DNA of 52,540 nt from Planctomycetota bacterium. GTDB taxonomy: Bacteria; Planctomycetota; Phycisphaerae; SM23-33. The stretch spans positions 1 through 52,540 of the forward strand of contig JAJRYB010000082.1 in the NCBI GenBank assembly GCA_024275995.1, given 5' to 3'. This document shows, in pieces, positions 42,554 to 51,294 of this stretch (the stretch's first letter is position 1; every line of letters begins with the position of its first letter). The notes beneath the pieces are model-generated. The model had not been told where the DNA came from and made no database searches. It was given only the letters and a program-made list of their open reading frames with translations. A program made the position numbers and the translations under genes.

Positions 42554-42895
42554 TCAGTTCTTCGCCAGTCCCAGCACAAGCGGGCCCATTCGAAGGGCGG
42601 CCATCTTTCCGTCCGCGAGCATGGCCTCCATTGCGGCGGCGTAACGGGCGAGGGCCAACTGCTCTATGGAGTAATACATCTCTTTCCCGTCGCGGCGCGC
42701 TGAGGCGAGTCCCCCCATCCGGAGAATGCCCAGGTGCCGGGATACGGTGGGCTGGGGCGTCTTGAGCTTCCTGCAGAGTTCGGAGACATTTCGTTCCCCT
42801 TCCTGCAACGTCAGAAGCAACCGCAAACGCGTCGGATCCCCAAGTACACGGAAAAGTTTCGTCAGCGCTTCGACATGCTGCGCCTGTCTGGCCAT
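42554..42895 (-). CDS. ArsR-family winged-helix transcription regulator
   Basis: This 113-residue protein has the ArsR fold: L-F-R-V-L-G-D-P-T-R-L-R-L-L-L near 14-28, the recognition helix at T-P-Q-P-T-V-S-R-H-L-G-I-L (about 46-58), and the wing R-R-D-G-K-E-M-Y-Y-S. The single cysteine in E-L-C-R-K is at the alpha3-type position, but the second cysteine of metal-sensing ArsR is missing, so metal sensing is doubtful. AGGAG precedes ATG 42895. Its target is unknown; it could control holA or itself. Confidence 0.87.
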   Translation of the reverse strand: MARQAQHVEALTKLFRVLGDPTRLRLLLTLQEGERNVSELCRKLKTPQPTVSRHLGILRMGGLASARRDGKEMYYSIEQLALARYAAAMEAMLADGKMAALRMGPLVLGLAKN

Positions 42896-43132
42896 CTTTA
42901 CACTCCTGTCACTAATTACAAATAGGGAGATCAGCCTTCGTTCGCAGAAAGCTCGACGTCGCAGTACAGGTAACACCCCGCAGATTCCCGTTCCCGAGAA
43001 CACCACAGAATTGCGAGACACGGCAGATGCGACCAATAACCGGATTTTCCGTCTCCGGACCGGACATACGAACCTGCCGCTACGCAGAGAGGGCGCCGGA
43101 CCGGGCAATGCAACAGAAAACGCCGCCTTTAA

Positions 43133-43261
43133 CTACATCTGTCTTCGCTTGTATATCCTCAGGAAGACAAGCAGTGCAACCACAAGAAGCAGCAGCGGAA
43201 TCTGCCACCAGTACAGCCAGTCAATGCCGAGAAACGCAGCCAAAGGATACGGGCTAGTCAT
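43133..43261 (-). CDS. Small single-pass membrane protein (42 residues)
   Basis: This gene of 42 codons starts at ATG 43261, with AGGAG eight bases upstream, and ends with TAG 43133-43135. The product begins M-T-S-P-Y-P-L-A-A-F, has an aromatic stretch I-D-W-L-Y-W-W-Q-I-P, then a leucine-rich helix L-L-L-L-V-V-A-L-L-V-F-L, and ends R-I-Y-K-R-R-Q-M. This is a short membrane protein with a basic cytoplasmic end. It lies 237 bases upstream of the ArsR gene on the same strand, and 168 bases downstream of tRNA-Met. Small proteins of this kind often modify a membrane enzyme, but no partner can be named. Confidence 0.6.
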   Translation of the reverse strand: MTSPYPLAAFLGIDWLYWWQIPLLLLVVALLVFLRIYKRRQM

Positions 43262-43428
43262 TCGTATATCTCCTGTGTTGCCGGAGGAACCAATATGTTT
43301 TCTCCGGATGAAATAATTGTATAGTCTCGCGCTCTAAACTCCGTCAAGCAAAAACCTGTTTTTGTCGTTCGCAAATTTCACAAGTCAAGCGCCACCAAAG
43401 AACAGGCCCCGACGAACCGGCGGGACCA

Positions 43429-43502
43429 TAGCGGCGACTGGATTCGAACCAGTGACCTAGGGCTTATGAATCCCTCGCTCTAACCAACTGAGCTACGCCG
43501 CC
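43429..43502 (-). tRNA. tRNA-Met (anticodon CAU), elongator type
   Basis: 74 bases fold as a cloverleaf. The acceptor arm GGCGGCG pairs with CGCCGCT (final pair G-T), the D arm is GCTC/GAGC, and the anticodon loop is TTCATAA with stem AGGGA/GCCCT. The top pair of that stem is A-G. The T arm is ACTGG/CCAGT around TTCGAAT. The anticodon is CAU. CCA is not encoded (A then TGG follows). D-arm and anticodon-loop features resemble elongator tRNA-Met rather than initiator, which lacks three GC pairs here. A lysidine-modified tRNA-Ile(CAU) is the alternative and cannot be excluded by eye. Confidence 0.85.
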
Positions 43503-43602
43503 ACGTTAACCAATCGCTAATGCCTCTAATCATCGTCACAACGCGCGAAATTATCAACCCCTTTTCGTTCTCAATGGAGATGATATCGGAGATTTTGTTA
43601 GA

Positions 43603-45039
43603 ATGTCCCGCATGCAGATCGTCGTATTACTGGGATTCGTCGTCGCGCTTGTGCTCTGGAAGACGCCCCCGCTTGCAGCGCAGGGATGGTGGACGGCGGC
43701 GGCGCCCGGAGCGTACCTGCTTATCGTCGCGGCGACGGCATGGTGGAAGACGGCCTTCGCCACCGGCAACATCGAGCAGGGGCGGGAAATCCCGCCGGGT
43801 GTCCTGCGCCGATATGGCGTTATGAACATCCTGGGACAGGTGTGGATGGTGGGCGGGCTTGCCGGGGTGATCGTAACCGGCTACGGAGCGTGGCTGGCGA
43901 GCGGTCTGCACCTCGACCGCGTCCCGCTAGTGGGGGAGCTTGCGACCCTCGCGCCGTTCGTGGCAGCACTGTTGCTGAACTGGGCGATCGAGTATCCCTT
44001 TCACCGGGTTATGCGAAAACGAATCGCGGATATCGAACGCCGAGACGGTATCGCCGGTCCGAAAATCTGGTCTCGCGCCCAGTACGTCACGTACAACGTT
44101 CGTCACCATCTCCTGTTCATCGCCGTGCCTGTCTGCCTTATCATAGCCGTCACGGACGCCCTGGCGCTGTGGGTCGGACCGTACATGGGCGATTCCGTTC
44201 CGGCGAACCTGTTAATGACGGGCATGACGGTGTTTGCCGTCGCGGCGATCTTCTTCTTCGCGCCGCTCATGATCGTGCGCATCTGGCGGACGCGCCGCCT
44301 GGAGGACGGGGCTCTGCGCGACGAGCTGGAAAAAATGTGCCGCTCTCTTCACCTGGGCTATCGCGAACTGCTCGTCTGGGAGTCCGGCGGGGTAATAGCA
44401 AACGCCGGCGTCATGGGACTTGCCGCGCCGGTTCGCTACATCCTGCTTTCCGACGGGCTACTGGAGGGGATGGACCCCAGGCAGGTCAAGGCCGTCTTCG
44501 CGCACGAAGCGGGACACATCGCCGAGCACCACATTTTTTACTCGGTACTGTTCGCTATCGCGGCGGCAACGTTCTGCATGTACGCGGGCCTGCTGGTCGT
44601 CGCGCCGCTGGAGATGTCCGACGACGAGGCCGCGATGGTTTCGCAGGGCGTGGGCATGGTGCTTCTGGCAGTTGCGTGGGGAGTTGTTTTCGGCTGGCTT
44701 TCACGCCGGTTCGAGCGTCAGAGCGACGTGGTAGCCGCATGGGCCTGCGGCGAAGGCGACGCCGCCGATCCGGAGAGCATCACGCACGAAGGCGCCGCTG
44801 CGTTCGCCTCTGCCCTGCAGCGGGTGGCGCAGCTCAACGCCATTCCGATGGGCCGGCACAACTGGCGACACGGATCAATCCAGGCACGCGTGCGATACAT
44901 CCTGTCGCTGGCTTCCACCGGCGGCACCCGACGCGATATCGATCGGGCGGTCCGGAGGATCAAGCTGACGCTCTGGATCGCCGCAACCGGCGCGGTGCTG
45001 TTGACAGGCCTGGATATGCTGTTGACCGCGGAATGCTGA
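43603..45039 (+). CDS. M48-family zinc metalloprotease, polytopic
   Basis: This 478-residue protein has about six membrane segments in the N-terminal 215 residues, then a zinc protease domain with A-H-E-A-G-H (His301, Glu302, His305). The third ligand glutamate lies in R-R-F-E-R-Q-S-D-V-V-A near 370. Two further hydrophobic helices follow. This is the M48 plan of HtpX and Ste24-like proteases. HtpX is shorter, while Ste24-type enzymes have long N-terminal membrane regions, so it is closer to the latter. Substrates are unknown. The ATG at 43603 has GGAG about 15 bases upstream. It overlaps the next frame at its end. Confidence 0.88.
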   Translation: MSRMQIVVLLGFVVALVLWKTPPLAAQGWWTAAAPGAYLLIVAATAWWKTAFATGNIEQGREIPPGVLRRYGVMNILGQVWMVGGLAGVIVTGYGAWLASGLHLDRVPLVGELATLAPFVAALLLNWAIEYPFHRVMRKRIADIERRDGIAGPKIWSRAQYVTYNVRHHLLFIAVPVCLIIAVTDALALWVGPYMGDSVPANLLMTGMTVFAVAAIFFFAPLMIVRIWRTRRLEDGALRDELEKMCRSLHLGYRELLVWESGGVIANAGVMGLAAPVRYILLSDGLLEGMDPRQVKAVFAHEAGHIAEHHIFYSVLFAIAAATFCMYAGLLVVAPLEMSDDEAAMVSQGVGMVLLAVAWGVVFGWLSRRFERQSDVVAAWACGEGDAADPESITHEGAAAFASALQRVAQLNAIPMGRHNWRHGSIQARVRYILSLASTGGTRRDIDRAVRRIKLTLWIAATGAVLLTGLDMLLTAEC

Positions 45040-45095
45040 AAACACGCGATTGGACGCTTGCTGCCGTCAACGGCGATGCGTTCGGAGAAACGAAT

Positions 45096-45896
45096 ATGTC
45101 ATCAAAGGTTGCCGTTATAACCGGGGCATCGGCCGGTATCGGAATGGAAACCGCACTGGCCTTTGCGCGCAGAGGTTACGCCGTCGTGCTGGCCGCTCGA
45201 CGGGAAGATCGCCTGCGACAGGTCGCCGAAAAATGCCGCGGGTATGGAACAGAGGCGCTGGTCGCACCGACAGACGTAGCCCAGGAAGAACAGGTCGACG
45301 CGCTGGTCGAGTCGGCGATGGAACAGTTCCGGCGCATCGACGTGATGGTCAACAACGCCGGTTACGGCGTGCACGCGCGGGTCCACGAAACCTCCGACGA
45401 GCAGATGCGCCGTATATTCGACGTGAACTACTTCGGTGTTTTCTACGGCTGCAAGGCGGTCGCGCCGATCATGATCCGTCAGCGCAGCGGGCACATCTTC
45501 AACATATCGTCGGTAATCGGAAGGCGAGGCTCGCCTTTCAACGGGGCGTACAGCGCCACGAAGTTCGCCATTCGCGGTCTGACCGAATCGATGCGGGTGG
45601 AAATGTCGCCCTACGACGTGCGGGTAACGTGCGTTTGTCCGGGCCTGACCGAGACGGACTTCTGGCGCCACGTGGACGGTGGCAAACCCAAAATGCAATC
45701 GAGCTTCAAGGCGCTTCGTTCGATCCAGCCGGCGTCGCACGTCGCACGCAAGATCGTCGCCGCCGTCGGAAAGAATAAGCCCGAGATGGTCTTCACGCCG
45801 GGCGGAAAATTCCTGGCGCTGATCAGCGCCCTCAGCCCGCGACTGACTGACTACCTGATGCGCCTCTACCACGACGAACTCACAAAGTCGCCGTAA
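45096..45896 (+). CDS. Short-chain dehydrogenase/reductase (SDR)
   Basis: This 266-residue protein is a classical SDR: T-G-A-S-A-G-I-G near 9-16 for dinucleotide binding, N-N-A-G-Y-G near 85-90, S in N-I-S-S-V near 138, and the catalytic Y-S-A-T-K. A-A-R-R-E-D-R near 37 suggests NADP preference (two Arg after the second strand). ATG 45096 has GGAGAAAC upstream; an earlier start at 45033 would overlap the M48 stop and add a tail. It follows the protease gene by 56 bases. The substrate cannot be told. Confidence 0.88.
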   Translation: MSSKVAVITGASAGIGMETALAFARRGYAVVLAARREDRLRQVAEKCRGYGTEALVAPTDVAQEEQVDALVESAMEQFRRIDVMVNNAGYGVHARVHETSDEQMRRIFDVNYFGVFYGCKAVAPIMIRQRSGHIFNISSVIGRRGSPFNGAYSATKFAIRGLTESMRVEMSPYDVRVTCVCPGLTETDFWRHVDGGKPKMQSSFKALRSIQPASHVARKIVAAVGKNKPEMVFTPGGKFLALISALSPRLTDYLMRLYHDELTKSP

Positions 45897-45954
45897 GAGG
45901 CCGGACCCTGCCCGGTCCATATCCGGCAGCATCGAGGCTTGAGACAAACAGGCA

Positions 45955-45984
45955 TTGACACGCAGCGGATTTCGCATGTATATT
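45955..45984 (+). promoter_or_regulatory. Strong sigma-70-type promoter for ilvB
   Basis: A perfect TTGACA at 45955-45960 and TATATT at 45979-45984 are separated by 18 bases. Transcription would begin near 45991 and leave about 220 bases of leader before the ilvB ATG at 46210. Confidence 0.75.
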
Positions 45985-46020
45985 GCGGGTATGGCAGCGG
46001 GCAAGCGCGAATTCGGACGG

Positions 46021-46092
46021 ATGTTTTCCACGAGCGGCCTGCTGTCCATAGCCTCTGCTGCATCTCTGCGGACAACCGTAGTTGTACTGTAG
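46021..46092 (+). CDS. Putative branched-chain amino acid leader peptide
   Basis: A 23-codon frame (ATG 46021, TAG 46090-46092) ends Leu-Arg-Thr-Thr-Val-Val-Val-Leu. The same frame can also start at ATG 45991, essentially at the transcription start. Leu, Ile, Val and Thr make up nearly half of the residues. An inverted repeat ACAAC/GTTGT is built into the Thr-Val codons, and a longer stem GCTGCGCGCA/TGCGCGGCGGC follows at 46095-46121. This is the design of ilv attenuators, in which stalling at regulatory codons switches RNA folds. I could not identify a terminator hairpin with a U-run before ilvB, so control by translation or Rho is possible. The ribosome binding site is weak (CGGACGG). Confidence 0.45.
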   Translation: MFSTSGLLSIASAASLRTTVVVL

Positions 46093-46209
46093 GTCGCTGC
46101 GCGCAGGTTTGCGCGGCGGCCAAGCCCTCCGCACCTCGCCACGGCTTCGAGAATAGCCATGACGTAACCCGATAATTCTTGGTAACCTGAACAACGCAAG
46201 GACGGACCT

Positions 46210-47922
46210 ATGACAAAACACAGAGACAGGCCCGAAGGAAACGAACGATTCGTCGGACTCAGCGGCGCGAAGGTCTTCCACGAGACCCTTCTGGACGAGG
46301 GTGTCGACGTGCTGTTCGGATATCCCGGTGGAACGGTTCTCCCCATTTTCGACGTGCTGTACGATTCGCCGATCCGGTTCGTCCATTCGCGTCACGAACA
46401 GGGCGCTGCGCACATGGCCGACGGTTACGCCCGCAGCACCGGACGGGTCGGCGCAGTGATAGCTACCAGCGGTCCCGGCGCGACGAACCTCGTGACGGGT
46501 CTTGCGACGGCATACATGGATTCGGTTCCGATGGTCGCCTTCACCGGGCAGGTCAAGAGCAACCTGATCGGTAACGACGCCTTCCAGGAAGCGGACACCA
46601 CCGGCGTTACGCGCCCCATTACCAAGCACAACTTTCTCGTCAAGCGCGTCGAGAATTTCAGCAGGACGATCCGGGAGGCGTTTCACATCGCCCGCACAGG
46701 CAGGCCCGGTCCGGTCGTCGTGGATATTCCCGTGGACGTTACGGTCAATACGCTCCAGCGGGTCCCGGAGATGGAACTGAACTTGCCCGGTTACAAGCCG
46801 CGAACGATCGGGCACATTCGCCAGATAAGGGCAGCCGCCGAAGCGATCAACGCCGCGGACAGGCCGCTGCTTTACGTCGGGGGGGGCGTGATTATCGCCA
46901 ATGCGTCCGCGGCGCTTCGCGCCGTGGCACAAAAGGGCAGCCTGCCCGCAACGACAACGCTGCTCGGGTTGGGAGCGATCGACGAAACCAGCCCACTGGC
47001 GCTGAAAATGCTCGGTATGCACGGAACGGCGACGGCGAACTTCGCCGTCCAGGACTGCGACTGCCTTATCGCCGTCGGTGCGCGCTTCGACGATCGCGTT
47101 ACGGGCGACGTCAGCACCTTCGCGCCGAACGCGAAGATCGTCCACATAGATATCGACCCGGCGTCGATCTCCAAGAACGTCAAGGTGGATATACCCGTCG
47201 TCGGCGACGCGGGCGACATACTCGAAAAAATGCTCGATTTCATCGAGAGCAAAGATCGGTCCGCCTGGTTGAAGAAAATCGAAGGCTGGAAGAAAGAGTA
47301 TCCGCTCAAATACGAGACCGATGGAAAGATCAAGCCGCAGGAAGTCATCGAAAAAGTCGCCGAGTTGACGGACCACAATGCGATCGTCGCCACGGGCGTC
47401 GGTCAGCACCAGATGTGGGCGGCACAGTTTTACGGCTGGCGGCGACCGCGGCAGATCATAACGTCCGGCGGACTGGGCACGATGGGATACGGATGCCCCG
47501 CAGCCATCGGGGCACAGGTCGGAAACCCGGGCGCAACCGTGATAGATATCGACGGCGACGGAAGCTTTTCCATGACAATGGTCGAGGTCATCACGGCTGT
47601 GCAGGAAAACCTGCCCGTCAAGTTCGTGGTGCTTGACAACGAGTACCTCGGAATGGTCCGCCAGTGGCAGGAAATGTTCTACGGGCGGCGTTACTCCGCG
47701 GTGAACCATCCGTGCCCGGACTTCGCGAAGGTCGCCGAAGGCTTCGGCGCAAGAGGCATAGGGGTTTGCGAGCGGAGCGATCTGTCCGACGCTATCAGCG
47801 AGATGCTCGCTCATGACGGCCCGGTCGTGCTGCACGCGAAAGTCGAACCGGAAGAGAACGTCTTCCCGATGGTGCCGGCAGGCAAGGGCCTGCACGAGAT
47901 GGAACTGGGAAAGCTGTCGTAG
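46210..47922 (+). CDS. ilvB: Acetolactate synthase large subunit
   Basis: This 570-residue ThDP enzyme has the catalytic glutamate in R-H-E-Q-G-A-A-H (Glu63), the central T-T-T-L-L-G-L-G-A region, and the ThDP magnesium motif G-D-G-S-F-S-M beginning at about residue 449 with N-E-Y-L-G-M following. It makes acetolactate or acetohydroxybutyrate, the first step of valine, leucine and isoleucine synthesis. The length and the presence of the regulatory subunit gene 143 bases downstream indicate a biosynthetic enzyme rather than a catabolic one. AAGGACGG precedes ATG 46210. It ends with TAG, followed by an inverted short-period repeat before ilvN. Confidence 0.95.
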   Translation: MTKHRDRPEGNERFVGLSGAKVFHETLLDEGVDVLFGYPGGTVLPIFDVLYDSPIRFVHSRHEQGAAHMADGYARSTGRVGAVIATSGPGATNLVTGLATAYMDSVPMVAFTGQVKSNLIGNDAFQEADTTGVTRPITKHNFLVKRVENFSRTIREAFHIARTGRPGPVVVDIPVDVTVNTLQRVPEMELNLPGYKPRTIGHIRQIRAAAEAINAADRPLLYVGGGVIIANASAALRAVAQKGSLPATTTLLGLGAIDETSPLALKMLGMHGTATANFAVQDCDCLIAVGARFDDRVTGDVSTFAPNAKIVHIDIDPASISKNVKVDIPVVGDAGDILEKMLDFIESKDRSAWLKKIEGWKKEYPLKYETDGKIKPQEVIEKVAELTDHNAIVATGVGQHQMWAAQFYGWRRPRQIITSGGLGTMGYGCPAAIGAQVGNPGATVIDIDGDGSFSMTMVEVITAVQENLPVKFVVLDNEYLGMVRQWQEMFYGRRYSAVNHPCPDFAKVAEGFGARGIGVCERSDLSDAISEMLAHDGPVVLHAKVEPEENVFPMVPAGKGLHEMELGKLS

Positions 47923-47928
47923 AAATAA

Positions 47929-48031
47929 CCTTCAACGCAGAGAGCGCAGAGGTCGCAGAGAGAAGAAGGTTTTAAAAAACTACTTCCTGTGCTCAGCGTT
48001 CTCGGCGATCTCTGCGGTGAAAGCTGTTGTT
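47929..48031. repeat. Inverted short-period repeat between ilvB and ilvN
   Basis: The left arm (47929-47969, cgcagagagcgcagaggt type) and right arm (47984-48031, ttctcggcgatctctgcg type) are imperfect inverted copies, about 65% alike, separated by 14 bases. The left arm closely resembles the single arm upstream of clpB (4992-5030). It sits inside the ilvBN operon, so it would be transcribed and fold as a hairpin between the two genes. Confidence 0.6.
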
Positions 48032-48065
48032 CAAGAGCAGCGGTAGCGTTTCAGGAGAAAACGAA

Positions 48066-48578
48066 ATGAAGCATGTAATCAGCGCATTGGTCCGGAACCA
48101 GCCCGGCGTTCTGGCGCACATCGCCGGCATGTTCGCCGCGCGGGGTTTTAACATAGATTCACTCGTCGTCGGTCGAACCGAGGAGGCGGACCTGTCGCGA
48201 ATGACAATCGTGGTTCTCGGCGACGAGAGCGTGCTGGAGCAGGTCCGAAAGCAGCTTGGGAAGATCATTCCGGTCGTGAAGATCCGCGATTTTTCCGAGG
48301 TCGCATACGTAGAACGCGACCTGCTGCTGATCAAGATCCACGTACCCGCGGAAAAACGTCCCGAGGTAACGCAGCTGGTGAACCTGTTCCGCGGCAGGGT
48401 GGTGGACGTTGCGCGAAACTCGCTGATGGTCGAGCTTTCCGGGCCGGAAGACAAGCTCGAAGCGTTCATCGACCTTCTCCGTCCCTACGGCATACGCGAG
48501 CTGGCGCGTACCGGCGTAATCGCCATGCAGCGCGGACAGCAGGCAAAGAACGATGCAGCCCTGCAGAATTCGTCGTGA
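48066..48578 (+). CDS. ilvN: Acetolactate synthase small (regulatory) subunit
   Basis: This 170-residue protein has an N-terminal ACT domain (V-I-S-A-L-V-R-N-Q-P-G-V-L and G-F-N-I-D-S-L near 4-36), a second ACT-like part and a C-terminal domain. It is of the IlvH/IlvN type that confers valine feedback inhibition and activates the large subunit. AGGAG precedes ATG 48066. The name ilvN or ilvH cannot be chosen on sequence alone; ilvN is used for the partner in this operon. It ends with TGA, 8 bases before the next ATG. Confidence 0.93.
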   Translation: MKHVISALVRNQPGVLAHIAGMFAARGFNIDSLVVGRTEEADLSRMTIVVLGDESVLEQVRKQLGKIIPVVKIRDFSEVAYVERDLLLIKIHVPAEKRPEVTQLVNLFRGRVVDVARNSLMVELSGPEDKLEAFIDLLRPYGIRELARTGVIAMQRGQQAKNDAALQNSS

Positions 48579-48585
48579 CGGTGGA

Positions 48586-49485
48586 ATGACCCTGCCGGAC
48601 GATCGCGAGAAAATCCTGCTGGATACGGATATCGGTACGGATATCGACGACGCGTTGGCGCTGGGGTACCTGCTCAGCGAGCCTCGATGCGAACTGCTCG
48701 GCGTGACGAGCGTAACCGGCGAGCCGGAAAGACGCGCGGAGATGGTTTCCGCCATCTGCCGCAACGTCGGGCGCGAGGACGTTCCGATTCACGCCGGCTG
48801 CCCCGAAGCGCTGCTGATACCCATGAAGCAGACCCGGGCGCAGCAAGCCGGCGCCCTGGGCGATTGGGACAGGCAGCGGGATTTCGAGCCGAACTCAGCC
48901 GTCGAATTCATGCGCCGGACGATCCGCTCGAACGTCGGCGAGGTGACACTGCTTGCGATCGGGCCGATGACTAACGTCGCCCTGCTCTTCGCGACGGACC
49001 CTCAAATACCAGCCATGCTCAAGCGGCTCGTGCTTATGTGCGGGCGGTTCTTTGATTCGACAGACGGAGTTGAATGGAACGCCTCCGGCGATCCGCACGC
49101 CACGGCGATCGTGTACGGGGCGGGCTGCCGGGCCGGACCGCCCAGGCACGTGAGCTTCGGCCTGGACGTGACACTGCAATGCACCATGGACGCGGATACC
49201 TGCCGGAAGAAATTCTCAGCCCGCGTGCTCGAACCGGTGCTGGATTTCGCGGAGGTGTGGTTTGCCAGGTCGGACAGGATCACCTTCCACGACCCGCTGG
49301 CGGCTGCGTGCATATTCCAGCCGGACCTGTGCACCTATGCCGAAGGTCGCGTTACGGTTTCGCTCGACGCGCCGACGATGGGGCGGACCATTTTCGATAG
49401 CGATAGCGGCGAAAAGCCGCATGCCGTCGCTTCGGAAGTCAACGCCGAGGCGTTCTTCGAGCATTACTTCGCCGTGGTGAAGTGA
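48586..49485 (+). CDS. Inosine/uridine-preferring nucleoside hydrolase family protein
   Basis: This 299-residue protein has the nucleoside hydrolase signature L-L-D-T-D-I-G-T-D-I-D-D-A near residues 11-23, whose aspartates bind calcium. I-G-P-M-T-N-V-A-L lies near 125 and H-D-P-L-A-A near the second calcium-ligand region. These enzymes hydrolyse N-glycosidic bonds of nucleosides. The sequence has T-D-I-D-D-A in place of the common N-D-D or D-D-D-A forms, a minor variation. ATG 48586 is preferred over 48553, which overlaps ilvN. It is only 8 bases from the ilvN stop. A link to branched-chain amino acid synthesis is not implied. Confidence 0.87.
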   Translation: MTLPDDREKILLDTDIGTDIDDALALGYLLSEPRCELLGVTSVTGEPERRAEMVSAICRNVGREDVPIHAGCPEALLIPMKQTRAQQAGALGDWDRQRDFEPNSAVEFMRRTIRSNVGEVTLLAIGPMTNVALLFATDPQIPAMLKRLVLMCGRFFDSTDGVEWNASGDPHATAIVYGAGCRAGPPRHVSFGLDVTLQCTMDADTCRKKFSARVLEPVLDFAEVWFARSDRITFHDPLAAACIFQPDLCTYAEGRVTVSLDAPTMGRTIFDSDSGEKPHAVASEVNAEAFFEHYFAVVK

Positions 49486-51294
49486 TTACCCGTTACCGAG
49501 CGCGTGGAGAGCGGCGCGTTTCAACTGCTCCAACCTGGCGGCATCCATTCCCTCGAAGGTAACGATCCCCGCGTCCGGGACGGGATCGCTTCCGTCCCGC
49601 CAGCCGGAAAGCCCGCACGCCATACCGACAAAAGCGCGAAGCTGCACGTCGTTCCACTTGTTCTTTATCCTGAGCATTCGCAGCAGCTCGGCGATTTGCA
49701 AACCCTCGCGCCACGCCTTCATGCGCAACGACGGAACAGGCTCGTTCAGCCCGAACTTGCGACCGGGATACATCAGCGCCGTCGCATCGGCCTTGGCGAG
49801 GTCGCCGTCGGAGGCGATCGTCTGCCACGGCAGCGTACCGGTAGCGCCCCAGCAGTAGCTCCGCACCGGCCAGACGGTCCAGCCGAGATTGTCTTTCGTG
49901 AACGATTTCGGCATCCGGTAGTTCCAGTATTCCTCGCCGAAGTTCCGTTTGCGGTAAGCGATTAACCACCGCTGTTTATAGAGTTGCCCCGCGCATACGT
50001 TCAAATCCACCAGTCCGTCCAGCCAGTTGCGCTGATACCCGGGCCTGGATATGTCGATGCGGAAATCGAAGTCGAAAGGCACGATGTCGCCAACGGCCAT
50101 GCCTCGCACCAGTCGCCCGAAGTATCGCAACGCCAGAAAATCGTCGGCGAACATAGGTTCATCCAGCAGCCAAAGGCTGATACCCCGACCGCTGCTTCGC
50201 TTGAGATTGCGGAAGTAGTATTTATTGTTGAGATACACCTGGTAGCGAGTCTTGAGGTAGTTCTTCCCGGCCAGGAATCCAGCAAATGCGTTCATCCGGT
50301 GCGCCCAGACATACCCGAACCCCATGCGTTCGTTAAAGCATTTCTCGATCGGTGGAAGCCCGGCGGTCCATCGAAGGAATTTTTTGTAATCCCTTGGCGG
50401 AGGCCAGGGTGCAAAGGCATCGGCCAGTTTGACAGGCCAGTTTTCGTGGAATGGCAGATACATGTGATGGACGGGTACGCCCGCGCCGGGTCCGACGTAG
50501 CCGTGGGCTTTCGTGAACGCCTCGCCCGAAAGCAGCGGGCCGAACCGCTCGTCCCATTCCTTCCAATCGGTGATTTTGACATCCTTGCCCTTTCCGGCGA
50601 TCTTCGGCGCGCCGCGCCAGTTGATACTCCCGCTCTGCGAGTACGGCAGGACGTTGAGCGTCATGCGATGCGAATGGGCAAGACGATAATACTTCCGCTC
50701 CATCTCCATGAACGCCTTGGGATCGGATGTCTTTACACCCATCGCCCTCGCCGGCGAGGAGTAGGTGTTCATATCGCCGACGATGTTGAACTCGTCCGGC
50801 AGCGCGACGCCCACTACCCGTATCCTGATCGCAGCCGTCATCACCTCCTCCTTGCCGTTTCGCCGAATGATCAGTTTGCCTTCGTAAGGGCCCGGTGTCG
50901 TTTTTTTCGGAACCCAGACATCGACGAAAATCGCCTGGTTCGCCTGATTCGGAACCTTGTTCTGCGGCCAGGGAATCAAAAATTTCTCGCCGGCCTTGAG
51001 CGGCACAAGCACCTCGGCGTGGTATTGTTTGCCTTTGGGGACATGCCATACGCGATAGAGCTTCACGTGCTGGAGAGGTGGAACATCTGCTCTTACCGGA
51101 CCGACAAATTCCAGACCCTTAATCGAAACACTCACATTCCCTGCTGTTCCCTTCGGCGGCATGATAACGATCTGCAAGCCCACCCACGCATTCCGCGGCG
51201 TGATGGGAACGGGCACGCCAGGGAATTGGCCCCAGGCTTCATTGGGCTTCGGGTAAACCTTGACCGAGTCGAGTTTCTCCTCGGCCCCGCGCAT
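49486..51294 (-). CDS. DUF4091 glycoside-hydrolase-like protein, C-terminal part beyond TAG
   Basis: This 602-residue frame starts with ATG immediately after the TAG at 51295-51297 and is in the same frame as the upstream gene part. It contains a beta-sandwich (about 1-150), a TIM-barrel-like central domain with Trp-rich strands and W-L-L-D-E-P-M-F near 372, and the DUF4091 C-terminal part (F-G-L-N-E-P-V-P-S-L-R-M-K-A-W-R-E-G near 525). Such proteins resemble glycoside hydrolases and are usually secreted. There is no signal peptide in this half; it is provided by the upstream part. It could be translated separately (AAGGG lies upstream), but a single gene of about 946 codons broken by one TAG is more likely. 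Confidence 0.78.
   Translation of the reverse strand: MRGAEEKLDSVKVYPKPNEAWGQFPGVPVPITPRNAWVGLQIVIMPPKGTAGNVSVSIKGLEFVGPVRADVPPLQHVKLYRVWHVPKGKQYHAEVLVPLKAGEKFLIPWPQNKVPNQANQAIFVDVWVPKKTTPGPYEGKLIIRRNGKEEVMTAAIRIRVVGVALPDEFNIVGDMNTYSSPARAMGVKTSDPKAFMEMERKYYRLAHSHRMTLNVLPYSQSGSINWRGAPKIAGKGKDVKITDWKEWDERFGPLLSGEAFTKAHGYVGPGAGVPVHHMYLPFHENWPVKLADAFAPWPPPRDYKKFLRWTAGLPPIEKCFNERMGFGYVWAHRMNAFAGFLAGKNYLKTRYQVYLNNKYYFRNLKRSSGRGISLWLLDEPMFADDFLALRYFGRLVRGMAVGDIVPFDFDFRIDISRPGYQRNWLDGLVDLNVCAGQLYKQRWLIAYRKRNFGEEYWNYRMPKSFTKDNLGWTVWPVRSYCWGATGTLPWQTIASDGDLAKADATALMYPGRKFGLNEPVPSLRMKAWREGLQIAELLRMLRIKNKWNDVQLRAFVGMACGLSGWRDGSDPVPDAGIVTFEGMDAARLEQLKRAALHALGNG

Larger units (their letters stand above)
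45897..46209. other. ilvB promoter and leader region
   Basis: These 313 bases hold a promoter at 45955-45984, a putative leader peptide at 46021-46092, and a structured G+C-rich stretch at 46093-46160 before ilvB. I see no other gene and no T-box sequence. Confidence 0.6.

Noticed and set aside
43027-43257. 76-codon plus-strand frame between arsR and tRNA
   Set aside because: It overlaps the 42-codon membrane gene on the other strand, which has the better start signal.
45985-46209. T-box riboswitch upstream of ilvB
   Set aside because: No T-box consensus or specifier-loop structure is recognisable; a leader peptide fits better.
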